A stretch of DNA of 64,000 nt from NCBI GenBank assembly GCA_029204225.1, contig CM055097.1, positions 52,254,924-52,318,923 on the forward strand, in the 5' to 3' direction. Source of the DNA: Diphasiastrum complanatum (taxonomy: Eukaryota > Streptophyta > Lycopodiopsida > Lycopodiales > Lycopodiaceae). Shown here piece after piece: positions 31,658 to 42,189 of this stretch; position 1 is the stretch's first letter; each line of letters starts with the position of its first letter. The translations under genes were made by a program, and so were the position numbers. Below the pieces are notes generated by a model, which saw nothing but the letters and a program-made list of their open reading frames with translations, was not told the origin of the DNA and searched no databases.

Positions 31658-33221
31658 TTGCAAGAGTTTGCACAAGTTGATATACCTCAACAAATTGGGG
31701 TAGCTGAAAGGAAGAATCATACAATTGTAGAGGTAGCTAGGGTAATGATGACACATATGGGAGTTAATGATTCTTTCTGGGGCGAAGTTGTCAAAACTGT
31801 TGTGTTCTTGCAAAATAGAAGTCCTATAGTTGTTGTACATAACCGCACACCCGAGGAGGCATTCAGTGGATGGGTTGCAAGTTTTTGGACGCCAAGTTTA
31901 AGTTCATATACCTAAGAGTGAAAGAGCCAAAATGTAGGTAAAGGCCTTAAAGTGCATCTTTACAAGATATGATGAACAAACTAATGGATATAGGTGCTAT
32001 AATCCAGTTGGACTACGCGTGCACATAACACATGATGTATTTTTTGATGAGATCCATAGGTTTGGAGATGAAGAAAAGGATAGTGGTGAACTATCCAAGC
32101 TTCTCAATGAGGATGAAGCAACTTTCCCACTATAGGAAGATCATCGAGATGATGACAAGGGATATGGTACTCCTCCCACTATGAAGACAGATGGAGAGTA
32201 GGAAAAAAATCTATTGGATTAGAAAAGACTGAGGTAGCAGGTGATAAAAGGAAGGAGTAAGATGCGCTTTGGGATTCCTACTCGTTATTTTATGAGTCAA
32301 TTCATGGCTGCTCCTAGGGAGATTCATTGGAATGCAACAAAGAGAATTCTTTGTTATGTGAAAGAGATGTTAACCCATGGATTGTTATATGAGAGGTAGC
32401 AGACTTTAGTAGTTCTACATAACTTTGTTGATTCAGATTGGGTAGGCTGTATTGATGACAAGAGATCTACCATAGGGTATGTTTTTAATGTTGGTAATGG
32501 TATGTTCTCTTGGTCTAGTAAGAAATAAGACACAATTGCTCTTTCTACTATGGAAGCAGAATACAAAAACACTATATTCAGCTACACAGGAAGCAGTTTG
32601 GCTAAGAAGAATTAGAAGACATTGGAATTCCATAGAACAAACCTACTGTAGTCAAATGTTACAACCAGAGCGCTATACAACTAGCTAAAAATCATGTATT
32701 ACATGCATGCACGAAGCATATATAGATTAAATATCATTTCACTAAAGAGAAATTGTTATCTAATGAAATAGACATAGTGCATTGTAAGACAGAGGATCAG
32801 TTAGTTGATATACTTACTAAAGTTTTAAGTATTGATAAGTTTGCATTTTTTAGAGAAAAGCTCTCTCTATAAGAAAGGTAAACTAGGGCTTAAGCAAGAG
32901 TGTTAGAATAAGTAAGTCCGAGTTTCTCTTACAGTCCCATGACTATTTTTTGTTTTAGCAGTATTTTTGAGTTTTTATTGTTTATGTAATAGTCCGCATG
33001 TGTGTCAGTTTGACGGTACATACTGAGTAGAGTTGGGACGCGTGTCCCGTAACGGGGACCGTAACACCATGCAGCAGTAACCCCCAAAAATTTAGTCCTT
33101 TTGTAAATATAGTTCGAAAAGTCTTCTCTTGGGTTGTGGAGTGATCTGTCTTTCTAATTATCTGTGACACTATTGATTGCTTACAAATTAGCTAGCTATA
33201 TTGCTAGTAAGATCCTTGACA
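31658..33221 (+). mobile_element. Ty1/copia 3' part with 3' LTR (family B)
   Basis: Integrase core end: 'DIPQQIGVAERKNHTIVEVA' to 'FLQNRSPIVVVHNRTPEEAF' (31658-31880). Then come degraded coding sequence and RNase H pieces ('MAAPREIHWNATKRILCYVK', about 32300-32400, and 'STMEAEYKNTIFSYTG'-like sequence near 32550), with RT deleted. The 3' LTR is 32901-33221 (TGTTAGAATAAG...CCTTGACA). It matches the LTR at 57956-58303 (GACGGTACATACTGAGTAGAG against GACGGAACGTATTGTGTAGAG; TCTCTTGGGTTG...GAGTGGTCT). Many stops; inactive. Confidence 0.8.
32901..33221 (+). repeat. 3' LTR of copia family B
   Basis: About 321 bp, TG...CA bounded, homologous along its length to 57956-58303. It lacks a 5' partner in the same element copy. 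Confidence 0.75.
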
Positions 33222-33289
33222 ATTATGGCTCTTGAAATGTCTTTTGTTGTTTCCAATTTGAAAACCACATCATTTGGCTAGGAGAGAAG

Positions 33290-34110
33290 GAAGGGTCATA
33301 TTGTGGATTATCTGGTATGGTTTTTCTTGATTATCCGTCTGATATAATCCACGAGGGATTTCCAGGTGAAATTCCAATGTGGAACAAACTGGACACAGGT
33401 CTGATGGATGCAAGTCTGCTATTTGTAGCTGCTATTGTTGATGATGATGGTTTGATTGTTTGTGTTGTGAATATGCAACACACACATTTGTTTTTTCGTG
33501 TTGTGTGCAAAGTTGGCTTGTAGGTTTTTCGACTTGTCACAATGCGAGGTGTGGATAGATTTGGTGTGGCTGCCGATGGTTTGCAGGTATGATAAGGAGT
33601 AATAAGATATTATATTATTGTTTGTTAACTGGGGATCTATTGTGCTTAGTTTGATTGTTTGGTAAAGTGTTTCATACACGATGTCTTTCTTGCAGGTTTT
33701 CACATGGGGGGTGTCATTTCATTATGTCGCTCGGGGCACTCACATCCCTTGCCAACGGGAGATTGTGAGAATGTGAATAAAACTCTCTTTTTAAGCTCAT
33801 GTGACTCTCTCACACACTACCTACATAGTACTGAATTTGTTATGAGTACAAAAAGCTCGGCCCCTGCTAGAGGTGGAATTGAAAAGAGTCCTCATTTTAT
33901 GAGGTTCATTGTGGAGTTGTATTGTTGAAAAGGTGGTGTGGTGGTTGACCTTTTTGTGGGGTGTGGAGCCACTATATCTATGCATGTAGGTCTACAGGAA
34001 GACACTGCATTGCCATGGATATGGATTCCATGGTTGTAGATGTTGCACGACATCATTTTGGTATGTTCTACACAAATTATTGTTTTGACATTCTTCAAAT
34101 GCACTCAAAC
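33290..34110 (+). pseudogene. DNA amino-methyltransferase-like remnant (N4/N6 type)
   Basis: The coding pieces, split by a probable intron and frame changes, match the order of a beta-type amino-methyltransferase. 'SGMVFLDYPSDIIHEGFPGE' resembles motif IV (D-P-P-Y, here D-Y-P-S), followed by 'LLFVAAIVDDDGLIVCVVN'. 'VDRFGVAADGLQ' ends at a GT donor (33587). An AG acceptor at about 33694 opens 'FTWGVSFHYVARGTHIP'. Later come 'IEKSPHFMRFIVELYC' (motif X-like), 'KGGVVVDLFVGCGATISMHV' (motif I, the D-x-F-x-G-x-G-x-T-like SAM loop) and 'GRHCIAMDMDSMVVDVARHH' (the acidic strand after motif I). Stops and at least two frameshifts break it. The family call is based on motifs only, so N4-cytosine versus N6-adenine, DNA versus RNA, and host versus mobile origin are open. 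Confidence 0.5.
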
Positions 34111-34225
34111 GCTAAACCCTAAAACGGGTTCGTATGATTTTTTACATACCTGAACATTCACTTAAACCGAGATAGTCATGCATCGTCCACATTAGAATTC
34201 CATGAACCATGAAATTCCTTTGTTC

Positions 34226-34261
34226 TAGATTTGGTGTGGCTGCCGATGGTTTGCAGGTATG
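34226..34261 (+). repeat. Exact 36-bp repeat of a methyltransferase exon/donor junction
   Basis: The 36 bp at 33556-33591, spanning the end of the 'GVAADGLQ' exon and its GTATG donor, recur identically at 34226-34261, exactly 670 bp downstream. Flanks differ on both sides. Confidence 0.9.
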
Positions 34262-34296
34262 TTAGCAATGTGAGTTGTTAGAAAAGAAAAACCAAA

Positions 34297-35000
34297 TTAC
34301 TTTATTGTAAATACGCTATAAAGTACAAAAGTTGTGTTATGTGTTAAGTACCCAAATAATGATGTGACAATACAGTCACTCCATTTGTGTGTTGCTTGAA
34401 GGTTTAGAATAAAAAGTGACATAACTAGTCTCGAAATGGAAGCTCCTGGATACAAAGGAGTGTCTGCCTCGCGCAATAGAATCTCGTCTTCATCCATCTC
34501 AAATTGTTCGTGATCTCCATTTTCACTAGAAGATGTGTGCATAGCATCATTCTCGTTTGTTTCATTAAAGTACAATTCAAACATATTGTGCATTGCTTCA
34601 TCATGTTGCACCTCATCATCATCATCATTTTCTTCAATTGTATTTGCCTCTTGAACTTGTTTCACTCTTTGTTCTCTCATGTCCATCAAAACTTGACGTT
34701 GATTGTAATTAAAAACGGATGGATCAACTTCGTAGAATGGCATTTGATTTATTGGCTACACACATTAAACAAATTTAATAAATGACGTATATAGATTGAC
34801 AAATATTATAATAAAAAATAATCATATAAAATTAACAAATCTCAACGTCTTGCAAATTCGATGGTTGACCCTCATCTGTTCGTCCAAACTTCCACAAATG
34901 ATTTTTAATAATACGTCTTTCACGTATCTTTTGTCCACCATCACACTTGATGCATGTGCACCATATTTATTTTGAAAATAGTTATTCTGCGAGAAACAAA
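34297..35000 (-). pseudogene. CACTA (En/Spm) TNP2-type transposase N-terminal remnant
   Basis: Minus-strand upstream exon (about 34990-34850): 'WCTCIKCDGGQKIRERRII' and 'KNHLWKFGRTDEGQP', resembling the Cys-containing transposase-associated domain that precedes TNP2. Next frame (34743-34297): an acidic linker, then 'READTPLYPGASISRLVMSL' and 'HKWSD', matching the TNP2 entry motif (E-x-x-x-P-L-Y-P-G-...-L-...-W-S-D). The DDE catalytic region is missing. A plus-strand tnpA-like remnant lies next to it. Confidence 0.65.
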
Positions 35001-35426
35001 AATCAAGTACGTGTCACTTTAGCACAATATTTGAAGTCATAATTAAGTTATAGTAACAAAGTCTTTATGAACAAGAAAACATGCATGTTTATTATTTACC
35101 ATGTTGACTTGAGTAGTGTCTTCATTGCTAGACTGATTTGAATGTAATTTATCTCCTTGTGATAAACTACATATATGCACAAGTACAAAAGAAAAAAACA
35201 TAAGCCTAATCAATTTGAAAATACGTTGATTCTTATCTTTTGATATTTAGATAGCATGATTCCTATATGCATATTATTGTTTGATTCTCATGTTTTGATT
35301 CTTATATGTGGATTCTTATATGATTCTTTTGCATCTTGTTGATGGTTATGAACGCACATCTATCTTTTTTTTTTTTGTTATCACTGGAATGAAAGTCTAA
35401 TTCTAATATACATTAAATTTTTGTAG

Positions 35427-36510
35427 TTGATTTTTGTTTTTCTACTTCATTTCAATATGTTAGAGTTTATTGTAGTATATTGTATGTTTACGAATGTAGT
35501 AATCATGTCAGGGTCCGACAATGGCGAGAGTTCGGGAGATTATGTTTCAAATTCCTATTCATCGCTAACTCTCGAACAAAAAACACAATTGCAAAGTATG
35601 CTTAGCCAAGACCTCGAGGGTGGTACCTCACAAGCGGCCGTGGCTTCCGCCCTGACTGAAGAGTCATCCACGAATCTGTATTATGATGTGGATCCTCAAG
35701 GGAACATAATCGCCAACCGTAAAGGGAGGGCGGTTATGGACTGATTTTATTCTTTGTGCCAATGCCATTTTGGCGATAGATTGTTTATGAAATGGTCCAA
35801 ACAATCTAACGAACTTAAACGGCAGATTGTTGGTACCCTTCATGATGAATTCCTACAAGACAAGGAATTCAACTCGAAGGAAATCCATAAGCATATGAGC
35901 TTGTAGATAAGACATTGTCGTGATACAGCATGACAAGCTTATAGGAACGAGCAATCCAAACCCAGCTGGTGTTCAAGATCAGATTGGAACAATGTAAAAA
36001 ACGATGAAAAACACTAAATAAATACAAGATTCAAAGAGATGTCGCGGCCGCTAGGATGCATAGAATAGGCAACCTAAGTTGTGGAAAGGCGGGCTTGCAA
36101 ACAAGCATGGTAAATAAATTTAAACTACTCTTATAATTTGTCTTTGATTTCATATGATTTTTTTTTCAAACATGCATTCTAACTAGCTGCTCCAACCTAG
36201 CCCTAAACTAATTCCAACTTAAATTGGATGGATAGTTGGCGGACTATGGATGTCTACCAACCAAGGAAGAGTACGACTTTGCCTTCAAGGAATCATACGA
36301 GGTATTAGTCGATAAACTGAAGAGCGAGGGTAATCCTCCACGTGTAAGTTTTTTTGAAAAATTTAAATTTTATATTTCTCGTATATTATTAATGTAAACG
36401 CATACGTGTTCACTTTTAACCATTAGTATGATCAAGCATTAAATACTAATGTGTCTTGTTTGCTTGTTTTCATGCAGAGCGGACGTCAAGATGACCACGA
36501 GTAGATTAGG
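35427..36510 (+). pseudogene. Plant transposase (Ptta/En/Spm, tnpA-like) remnant
   Basis: A Ser/Gln-rich frame starting MSGSDNGESSGDYVSNSYSS (ATG near 35505) runs to 35744. After it, in changing frames, come 'DRLFMKWSKQSNELKRQIVG', 'WNNVKND', 'MHRIGNLSCGKAGLQTSM' and 'LPTKEEYDFAFKESYEVLVD'. This series follows the Transposase_24 type of plant CACTA accessory proteins (a W-x-x-V block, an N-R-x-x-x-x-x-x-x-G-x-x-x-x block, then a coiled segment). A GT..AG-like gap precedes the final piece at about 36480. Several stops; inactive. It faces away from the TNP2 remnant. Confidence 0.5.
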
Positions 36511-36592
36511 TTTCTAATATAATTTTAGTTCGTCAATCGTAAGTTAGAGGGACTGCAAAAGTAGCAATTTTGTGATACATTGATATACACTT

Positions 36593-37085
36593 TTAAAAAT
36601 ATATATTATTGCAATTGATCACAATATTGTTATTGGTTTTGTATGTTGGATTCCAAAATATAAGCAATGTCCTATTCCAAGATGTTAGAAGCATGAGAGG
36701 TATCCTCCTCCTCTCCATCTTGGTCTTTAGCTTTGTCATTAGAGAAGTGATGGTGTTGCTTCTTACTCCTCTCTTTGTGCTTGGCAAATAGAACTTTGTC
36801 ATCATCATGATTGAGTGATAGCTTGTCCATCCTCAAGAGTTTGTACTCTTGTCTTTATTCTTCAGAAATAAGCACACTTTGAAGGGCCTCCAAACTTGGT
36901 AGCTCCTCCTTAATGGCATAGGATTGGACAAGGTTGTCATATTCATCTCTTAAGCCATTGAGAATGACTTGGACTAGCTCACTTTGATTGATTGAGTCAC
37001 CAATACCGTGGAGATAAATAAAAGTGATGAACAAAAAATGTTGCTTCTCTCTCACTATAGGATCCAATAATGGTGTGCTACCATC
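36593..37085 (-). pseudogene. Ty1/copia gag (UBN2) fragment
   Basis: Minus-strand frame at 37067-36855: 'DSINQSELVQVILNGLRDEY' and 'DNLVQSYAIKEELPSLEALQ' then 'SVLISEE'. This is the UBN2 gag block (L-x-x-x-I-L-x-G-L-x-x-x-Y-...-L-x-x-L-L-x-x-E). A Lys-rich piece follows in another frame (36808-36593), without a recognisable zinc knuckle. Decayed. Confidence 0.7.
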
Positions 37086-38099
37086 TCCTATGCAAGATCT
37101 TGCAACAAACTATGAGATGATTCTCACTAGCTATCTCAATCTCTCCAAAACTAGATCTACTTCACATCAAATGATGGAGTACGGGCAAAGTTAGGATAAA
37201 ACACTCTTAGCATGTGTGAAATACACTAAGAAACCAAATTTGACTCAAATACAATGATATTGCATAAAACAAGATGGCTAAGATCTCAAAACAGTGCCTA
37301 AGATCACATATAGATGAGATTGGTAAGCATTCAACTATGATTTTGGATCAAACAAGCAATCTCTTGACCAAACCAAATGTGTCCACCCAGGTCTAGGTGC
37401 CCTACCTAACCCTCTTCAAAAGCTTATAACTTTTGATTGGCTCAACCAAATGGAATGAAACTGATTGCATCAGAAACTAGACAAAAATAGCTTCAAAACA
37501 AGCTATCTAGCAAGATTTTTGGATCAAACATGAAAGAGAACTCCCAATCTGAAATTGGATGTTCCTCACATGTGTCTGAGCACCTGATTCCGTACAGTAC
37601 CAGGTCAGACCCAATCAATGCCCTATGGATCTCTTTTGATCCCAAATTGAACAAGATAGCTAGGAAAATGGATCTTGGCAGTTTCTCACATTATGTTCAA
37701 CAAATTAATGCTACTATGACATGACCATAGTAACGATTACTTTAAAAAAATTATTTTACTATAACATGATTATCTTAAATATAAATTTTTAACTTTAAAA
37801 ACGTTATTTACTATAACAAGGTTACCTTTCTGATAACCTCATGAAAGGCACACTTATTCACACAATAATCAATATAAATTAATTGCTATATTGAATAGCA
37901 TTTGTTCAATTAAAATATTCAGAAAGTCAAGCTTGAAATGTATCAAATTTAAATATTCTAAATATCTAGAATTTAGTCATCTTTTTCAGCAATTTTTTCT
38001 TCCTAGGATGCAACAACTTCAACGGAGGGATTTGTTTCTTCATCTAAAAGAATTTCATCAGCTAATCCTCTCATGTTAGCTTCTTCACAATGAATCGGA
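37086..38099. other. No gene recognised
   Basis: Sequence such as 37440-37720 resembles LTR or leader DNA of gypsy elements in style, but no repeat partner is visible. The 64-codon frame at 37530 has no known motif. Confidence 0.35.
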
Positions 38100-38815
38100 G
38101 GCATGGACTCCATAGATGCACTTTGAAATTTAGTCCAGATCTTTGTGGAAAGATTATTCAGGCTTTATGGATTGCCAAGTGATATTGTTAGTGATAGAGA
38201 TCCTAAGTTTACAGGTCACTTTTGGTCAGTTGTATTCCATAAGCTAGAAATTTTGCTTAGTTTTAGTTCTACTGATCATCCTAAATCAAATGGCCAGACT
38301 GAGAGGACTAATTAGACTATGGAGGATATGTTGAGAACATACATGTCTCACAAGCAGTCTCAATGGGAATATTACATTCCTTTGATTGAGTTTGCTTACA
38401 ACAGTAGAAAACATTATGCTACAGGTTATGGTCTGTTTATGTTGATGTATGATTTTCAACCTAGATCTCCGGTAAATGTGGAGACGAAGTCTGTTAAGAT
38501 TCAAAAAGTTGCCGATTTCTTGCATGCTATGCATGAAATGTTGCAAGTGGCACGTGATAGTATCCGTAGTGCTCAGGACTGAGCTAAGCACTATGCCGAT
38601 CTTAAGAAGTCTCCCAGCGATTTTAAAGTTGATGATTGGATATATCTTATAATACCTAAGGATTTTAAGACTATGCGTACATGTAAGCATTATAAGTTGT
38701 CTACCAGATATTGTGGACCGTTTCGAAATATAAGAAAAATTGGTTCTTTAGCTTACAAATTTGATCTTCATGATAAGTCTACCACTCACCACCCACCTGC
38801 ATTGATTTAGCAGAC
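38100..38815 (+). pseudogene. Ty3/gypsy integrase fragment
   Basis: The translation gives 'RLFRLYGLPSDIVSDRDPKF', 'TGHFWSVVFHKLEI', 'STDHPKSNGQTERTN', 'YIPLIEFAYNSRKHYATGYG', 'ARDSIRSAQD' and 'LSTRYCGPFRNIRKIGSLAY'. These are the catalytic core second Asp (D-R-D), the S-x-x-H-P-x-x-x-G-Q-x-E block, and the C-terminal G-P-F domain of gypsy integrase. In-frame stops at 38310 and 38580 mark decay. RT and RNase H are missing. Confidence 0.85.
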
Positions 38816-38834
38816 TTAAGAAATTTGTATTTTT

Positions 38835-38925
38835 TTTTGGGCATTGAAATAGCATGAAGTTATGACACAAATTTTATGTTTCAAAGAAGATATACTCTTG
38901 AATTGCTCAAGAAACTTCATAAAGA
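38835..38925 (+). pseudogene. Small Ty1/copia RT fragment
   Basis: 'YFFLGIEIA' followed by 'SYDTNFMFQRRYTLELLKK' corresponds to the copia RT thumb motif (F-L-G-I-E-x-x-x-...-Q-x-x-Y-x-x-x-L-L). It abuts the gypsy integrase fragment, which suggests nested insertion or recombination. Confidence 0.55.
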
Positions 38926-39549
38926 TGCATTGTTTGTCCCTTGGCGTGACTCTGCACTACTTGCCAATAGAAATAACATCCTTGACTTAAATCAATGAGA
39001 TAGTTGTGTAATGGAGGTGCTTTTGAAAGAGATTTATTAGAAGAGAGAGGTGAAATGAACTCTGTAAATAACAACGTAAATGAGGTAGTAGGAAGATTAC
39101 AAGTCCCATCTCCCCCAAGCTTGCATTGTGCATAAGTCTCAATTAACAATCCTAGGATTACTGTTCCAGACAAGTTCTTTCAAGATCATGGATATCTTTT
39201 AGATGTCGATATTGACCATATGAAAAGAAAATATTAAAATAGAAAGTACTAATGTGCTTCAGAACAGCCAGTTTTGTTGAGAAAGTCAATAAAAGTGGGG
39301 GAGGCAAGATTTCAAGCCAAAAGTTTATTTGAAACTTGGTCTATTGTACCTTTATCAAAATCTAAAGCTTCTTTGAAAAATCCAAGATATATAAAATGGA
39401 TTTTGCGTTGAATAATCATGAGAGAGAGTCATGCTATAACAACTTTAAAATAGATGTTTTTAGATTGAAGCTACAAAACTTGTTGGTTTCATTTAAAAGG
39501 GTCAAGATAAAATCTGTCTAAAAAGCAAAGAAAAAACAAATCATTGGCA
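38926..39549. other. No gene recognised
   Basis: Frames here (for example 38907-39173, minus) carry no motif I can assign. Confidence 0.35.
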
Positions 39550-39870
39550 AACAATTGTAATCCATTCTTGACTTGGTGAAATATCATCAACAAACTTAAC
39601 TTGCACTAGGTTTTTTTGTTAATTTGGCAATGAGTAACTCAATGATAAGTGCAAACAAGAAAGGCAAGAGGGATAAACCTTGACAGACTTTATTGTTAAC
39701 TGAAAAAAACTTCATTGAATAGCATGGTGGAATTGGCTAAGAGAAACAACCACGTCTATTAGTTGCTTAAAATTGAGTCACATAGTTGTAATCTTATCTA
39801 CCTAACCTTTCTAGTCATCAAGTTTGAGGCCCCCAATAACATTAAAATTGCATTTATTGTGCTCATGACA
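39550..39870 (-). pseudogene. LINE-type reverse transcriptase fragment
   Basis: The minus strand encodes 'IPPCYSMKFFSVNNKVCQGL' followed by 'SLLPFLFALIIELLIAKLTK'. This corresponds to the plant LINE RT block R-G-x-R-Q-G-x-x-L-S-P-x-L-F-x-L-x-x-E-x-L. The catalytic F-A-D-D segment is not recognisable downstream. It could belong to the same broad class as the LINE C-terminus at 2.6-3.3 kb, but they do not overlap. Confidence 0.65.
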
Positions 39871-41749
39871 TCAAATGGCACATTTTTCTAGCTTTTTCTA
39901 ATATACCCCTTTACCCCTCCCCAAAAAAACCCCAAGCTTGGAATGCGATACAGAAGCTTTGAAAATTTCAAGCTTATCTCTTGAGAGAGTTTCCCTTCGA
40001 AAATTTGCAAAACTTGCTCTTGAGTTAGACAATATACCAACTCTATGTCACCTTCTTGAAGCTGAAAGTGAAAGTGGGCCTTCTTGCAAGGAAAATGAGA
40101 TTCTTTACTAGAAGAATGCTACTTCAGCTATCTCATAGTGGTCTTGGTGCTGCTCCGTCCAAGATTCCAAACCCATACTACAATAACCTTCTCAACTGTA
40201 TTGACCCAAAGGTTGTGCTCATAATGGTTAATACTGGGCTTTAGTTGATGACAATGAATTGTTGTTTGTTTTTTAGTAATAAAAAATAATGTAATTTCAA
40301 ACTCTAATGAAGATGATGCAACTATACATATGGCAAGGTTATGCAAAACTCATGCAAAGAAAGGCATCACCCAATGAAAACATCACATGTAGAAAGACAT
40401 GAAAAGCTCAAATTCAAGGGAAGTAAATTCCAATTGCAAACCAATACTACCAATTTCTCTAGGGAATATTCATATTTGCACGCTTCATGGAGAAGTGAGG
40501 ATCATAGAGAAATTAATATACCTTCATATTTTGTTTGCATGGAATACTAAGCTAGAGTCATCATCAAAACAAGCAATAGCTCGATTAGAAAAAGTGTTAT
40601 CAAAAGCGGATCTCCATAAAAAGACATGTTAAAATACAAAAGGATGAAAAGGTTTCGGGAAAAACAGGAAATATACCTTGTAAACCAAGCGTAGGAGGAG
40701 CCAAGCCTCGTCGATTTTTATCAGATCATTCTAAAAAGTCGATTAGGATCCAATACTCGATTTGGAAAGATGTTATCTCTGCAACACAAGACTTTGAAGA
40801 TAAAGGAACAACAAGGCTTAAGAAGGTTGAAATTTAGAGAAAGCTCGATAACATGGTTGAAATGCTTAGAAAAGACAAAACCTCTAATGCAAATGTACTA
40901 CTATTGGAGAAAACAACAATAGAGTTTTTTTATGCAGTTCGAATAGCTTGGGGCATAGATCATATCACTTACGAATGTTTAGTTTAAATTTACAGTTTCA
41001 TTACAAGTTGCTTAAACAATTTTTAATGCTTACTTTTTTAACTAATGCATAAATCTCCTATATTGCAGCACATATTATGCATGCATCATTTTTTGATAAA
41101 AAGTATGGCAATTTGAGTATATTGTCCTCACAAGGAACGGAAAAATCACATTGCTAGGCAAGAGCAACACTTCATCGAAATGCACAACATGGTAGAACAT
41201 CCTCAAAGACTATTTCAGTGGTTTTATACACAAGATCAAGTTCGATACACAACTAGATCAATAGAGTATCAGAGATTAAAAAAAGCATGTAAATCCGTCC
41301 GCTCATAGGAACATCTTCTGGCACATAGTTGAAAACTTTAAGAGCAATGTCTCTTTTGACAAAGATGATTTTATATGTATTCTTCGGATATTTATGCCCC
41401 TGAGAAAAAAAAGGCAAGCCATGATTAAAGTTCCGACATTCAAAAAGAACCTTTCATGATAAAATTTCATTATTTACAAAGTGTTTCAATAATAGACAAG
41501 GAGGCAACATCCTTTTGTCTTGCACCTTGTCTCTCTCTCAAGCCTCCATGTGTCACATGTACTTTGAATCCGTTTGCCCAATGTATGGTGAATTGTAATT
41601 ATTAAATTGTAAATGGCTGTCACCGGCCTGTGGAGACAATTGTAAATTGCGATGTAAATATTTGTTATAGTGACTAAATACGAGATGGCCAAGGGGGTAC
41701 TGGGTCTCATGAGAGTCTGCTGGACTGACCTCCTAAAAAGTAGGAAGGG
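39871..41749. other. No gene recognised
   Basis: About 1.9 kb with scattered frames under 80 codons (for example 40341-40632) and no recognised domain. Probably degraded transposon sequence. Confidence 0.35.
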
Positions 41750-41905
41750 TTGACTGGTCAACTTGACACGTGTCACATGCTCACTGGGACACTTGGTCCA
41801 GTGCATGAGTGACACTTGTCAGACGGTCAATGGACGGCTCAACAAGACGTGTCATGCTCATTGGGACACTTGGTCCAATGCATGAGTGACACATGTCAGA
41901 CTGTC
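41750..41905. repeat. Approximately 77-bp tandem duplication with G-box palindrome
   Basis: Two adjacent units share GGGACACTTGGTCCA and GCATGAGTGACAC plus TGTCAGAC. Unit one contains the perfect 12-bp palindrome TGACACGTGTCA (41764-41775), centred on CACGTG. In unit two the equivalent site is degenerate (AAGACGTGTCAT). Further TGTCA/TGACA words continue to about 42000. Confidence 0.8.
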
Positions 41906-42189
41906 CACCTACTAACTTGCCTATGTGTCAGGGTACTGCCAAGTGGCAAGTGTCGACTCTGCATAGAATTTGCCATGTGTCAACGTTAGGATGTGTCAGG
42001 GTTAAGGAGTGATTGAGGAGATATAAGGTGAGCCTTGTCAGACATTCCTCATTATGATTATGGTATTCCTATGCAACTATGGTTGGGAGGAGACTTGCAG
42101 CAGAGCTCTCATGTTTGCTTGTTGATCTATGTACATTTGCTTGAGATTAATAAAGTGACGGATTTGCTAGGTAATTCTGTGTATTTACT
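41906..42189. other. No gene recognised
   Basis: It contains more TGTCA words and the start of an 88-codon plus-strand frame without known motifs. Confidence 0.35.

Noticed and set aside
34504-34785. 93-codon Ile/Phe-rich plus-strand frame
   Set aside because: It is the antisense shadow of the acidic segment in the TNP2-like remnant.
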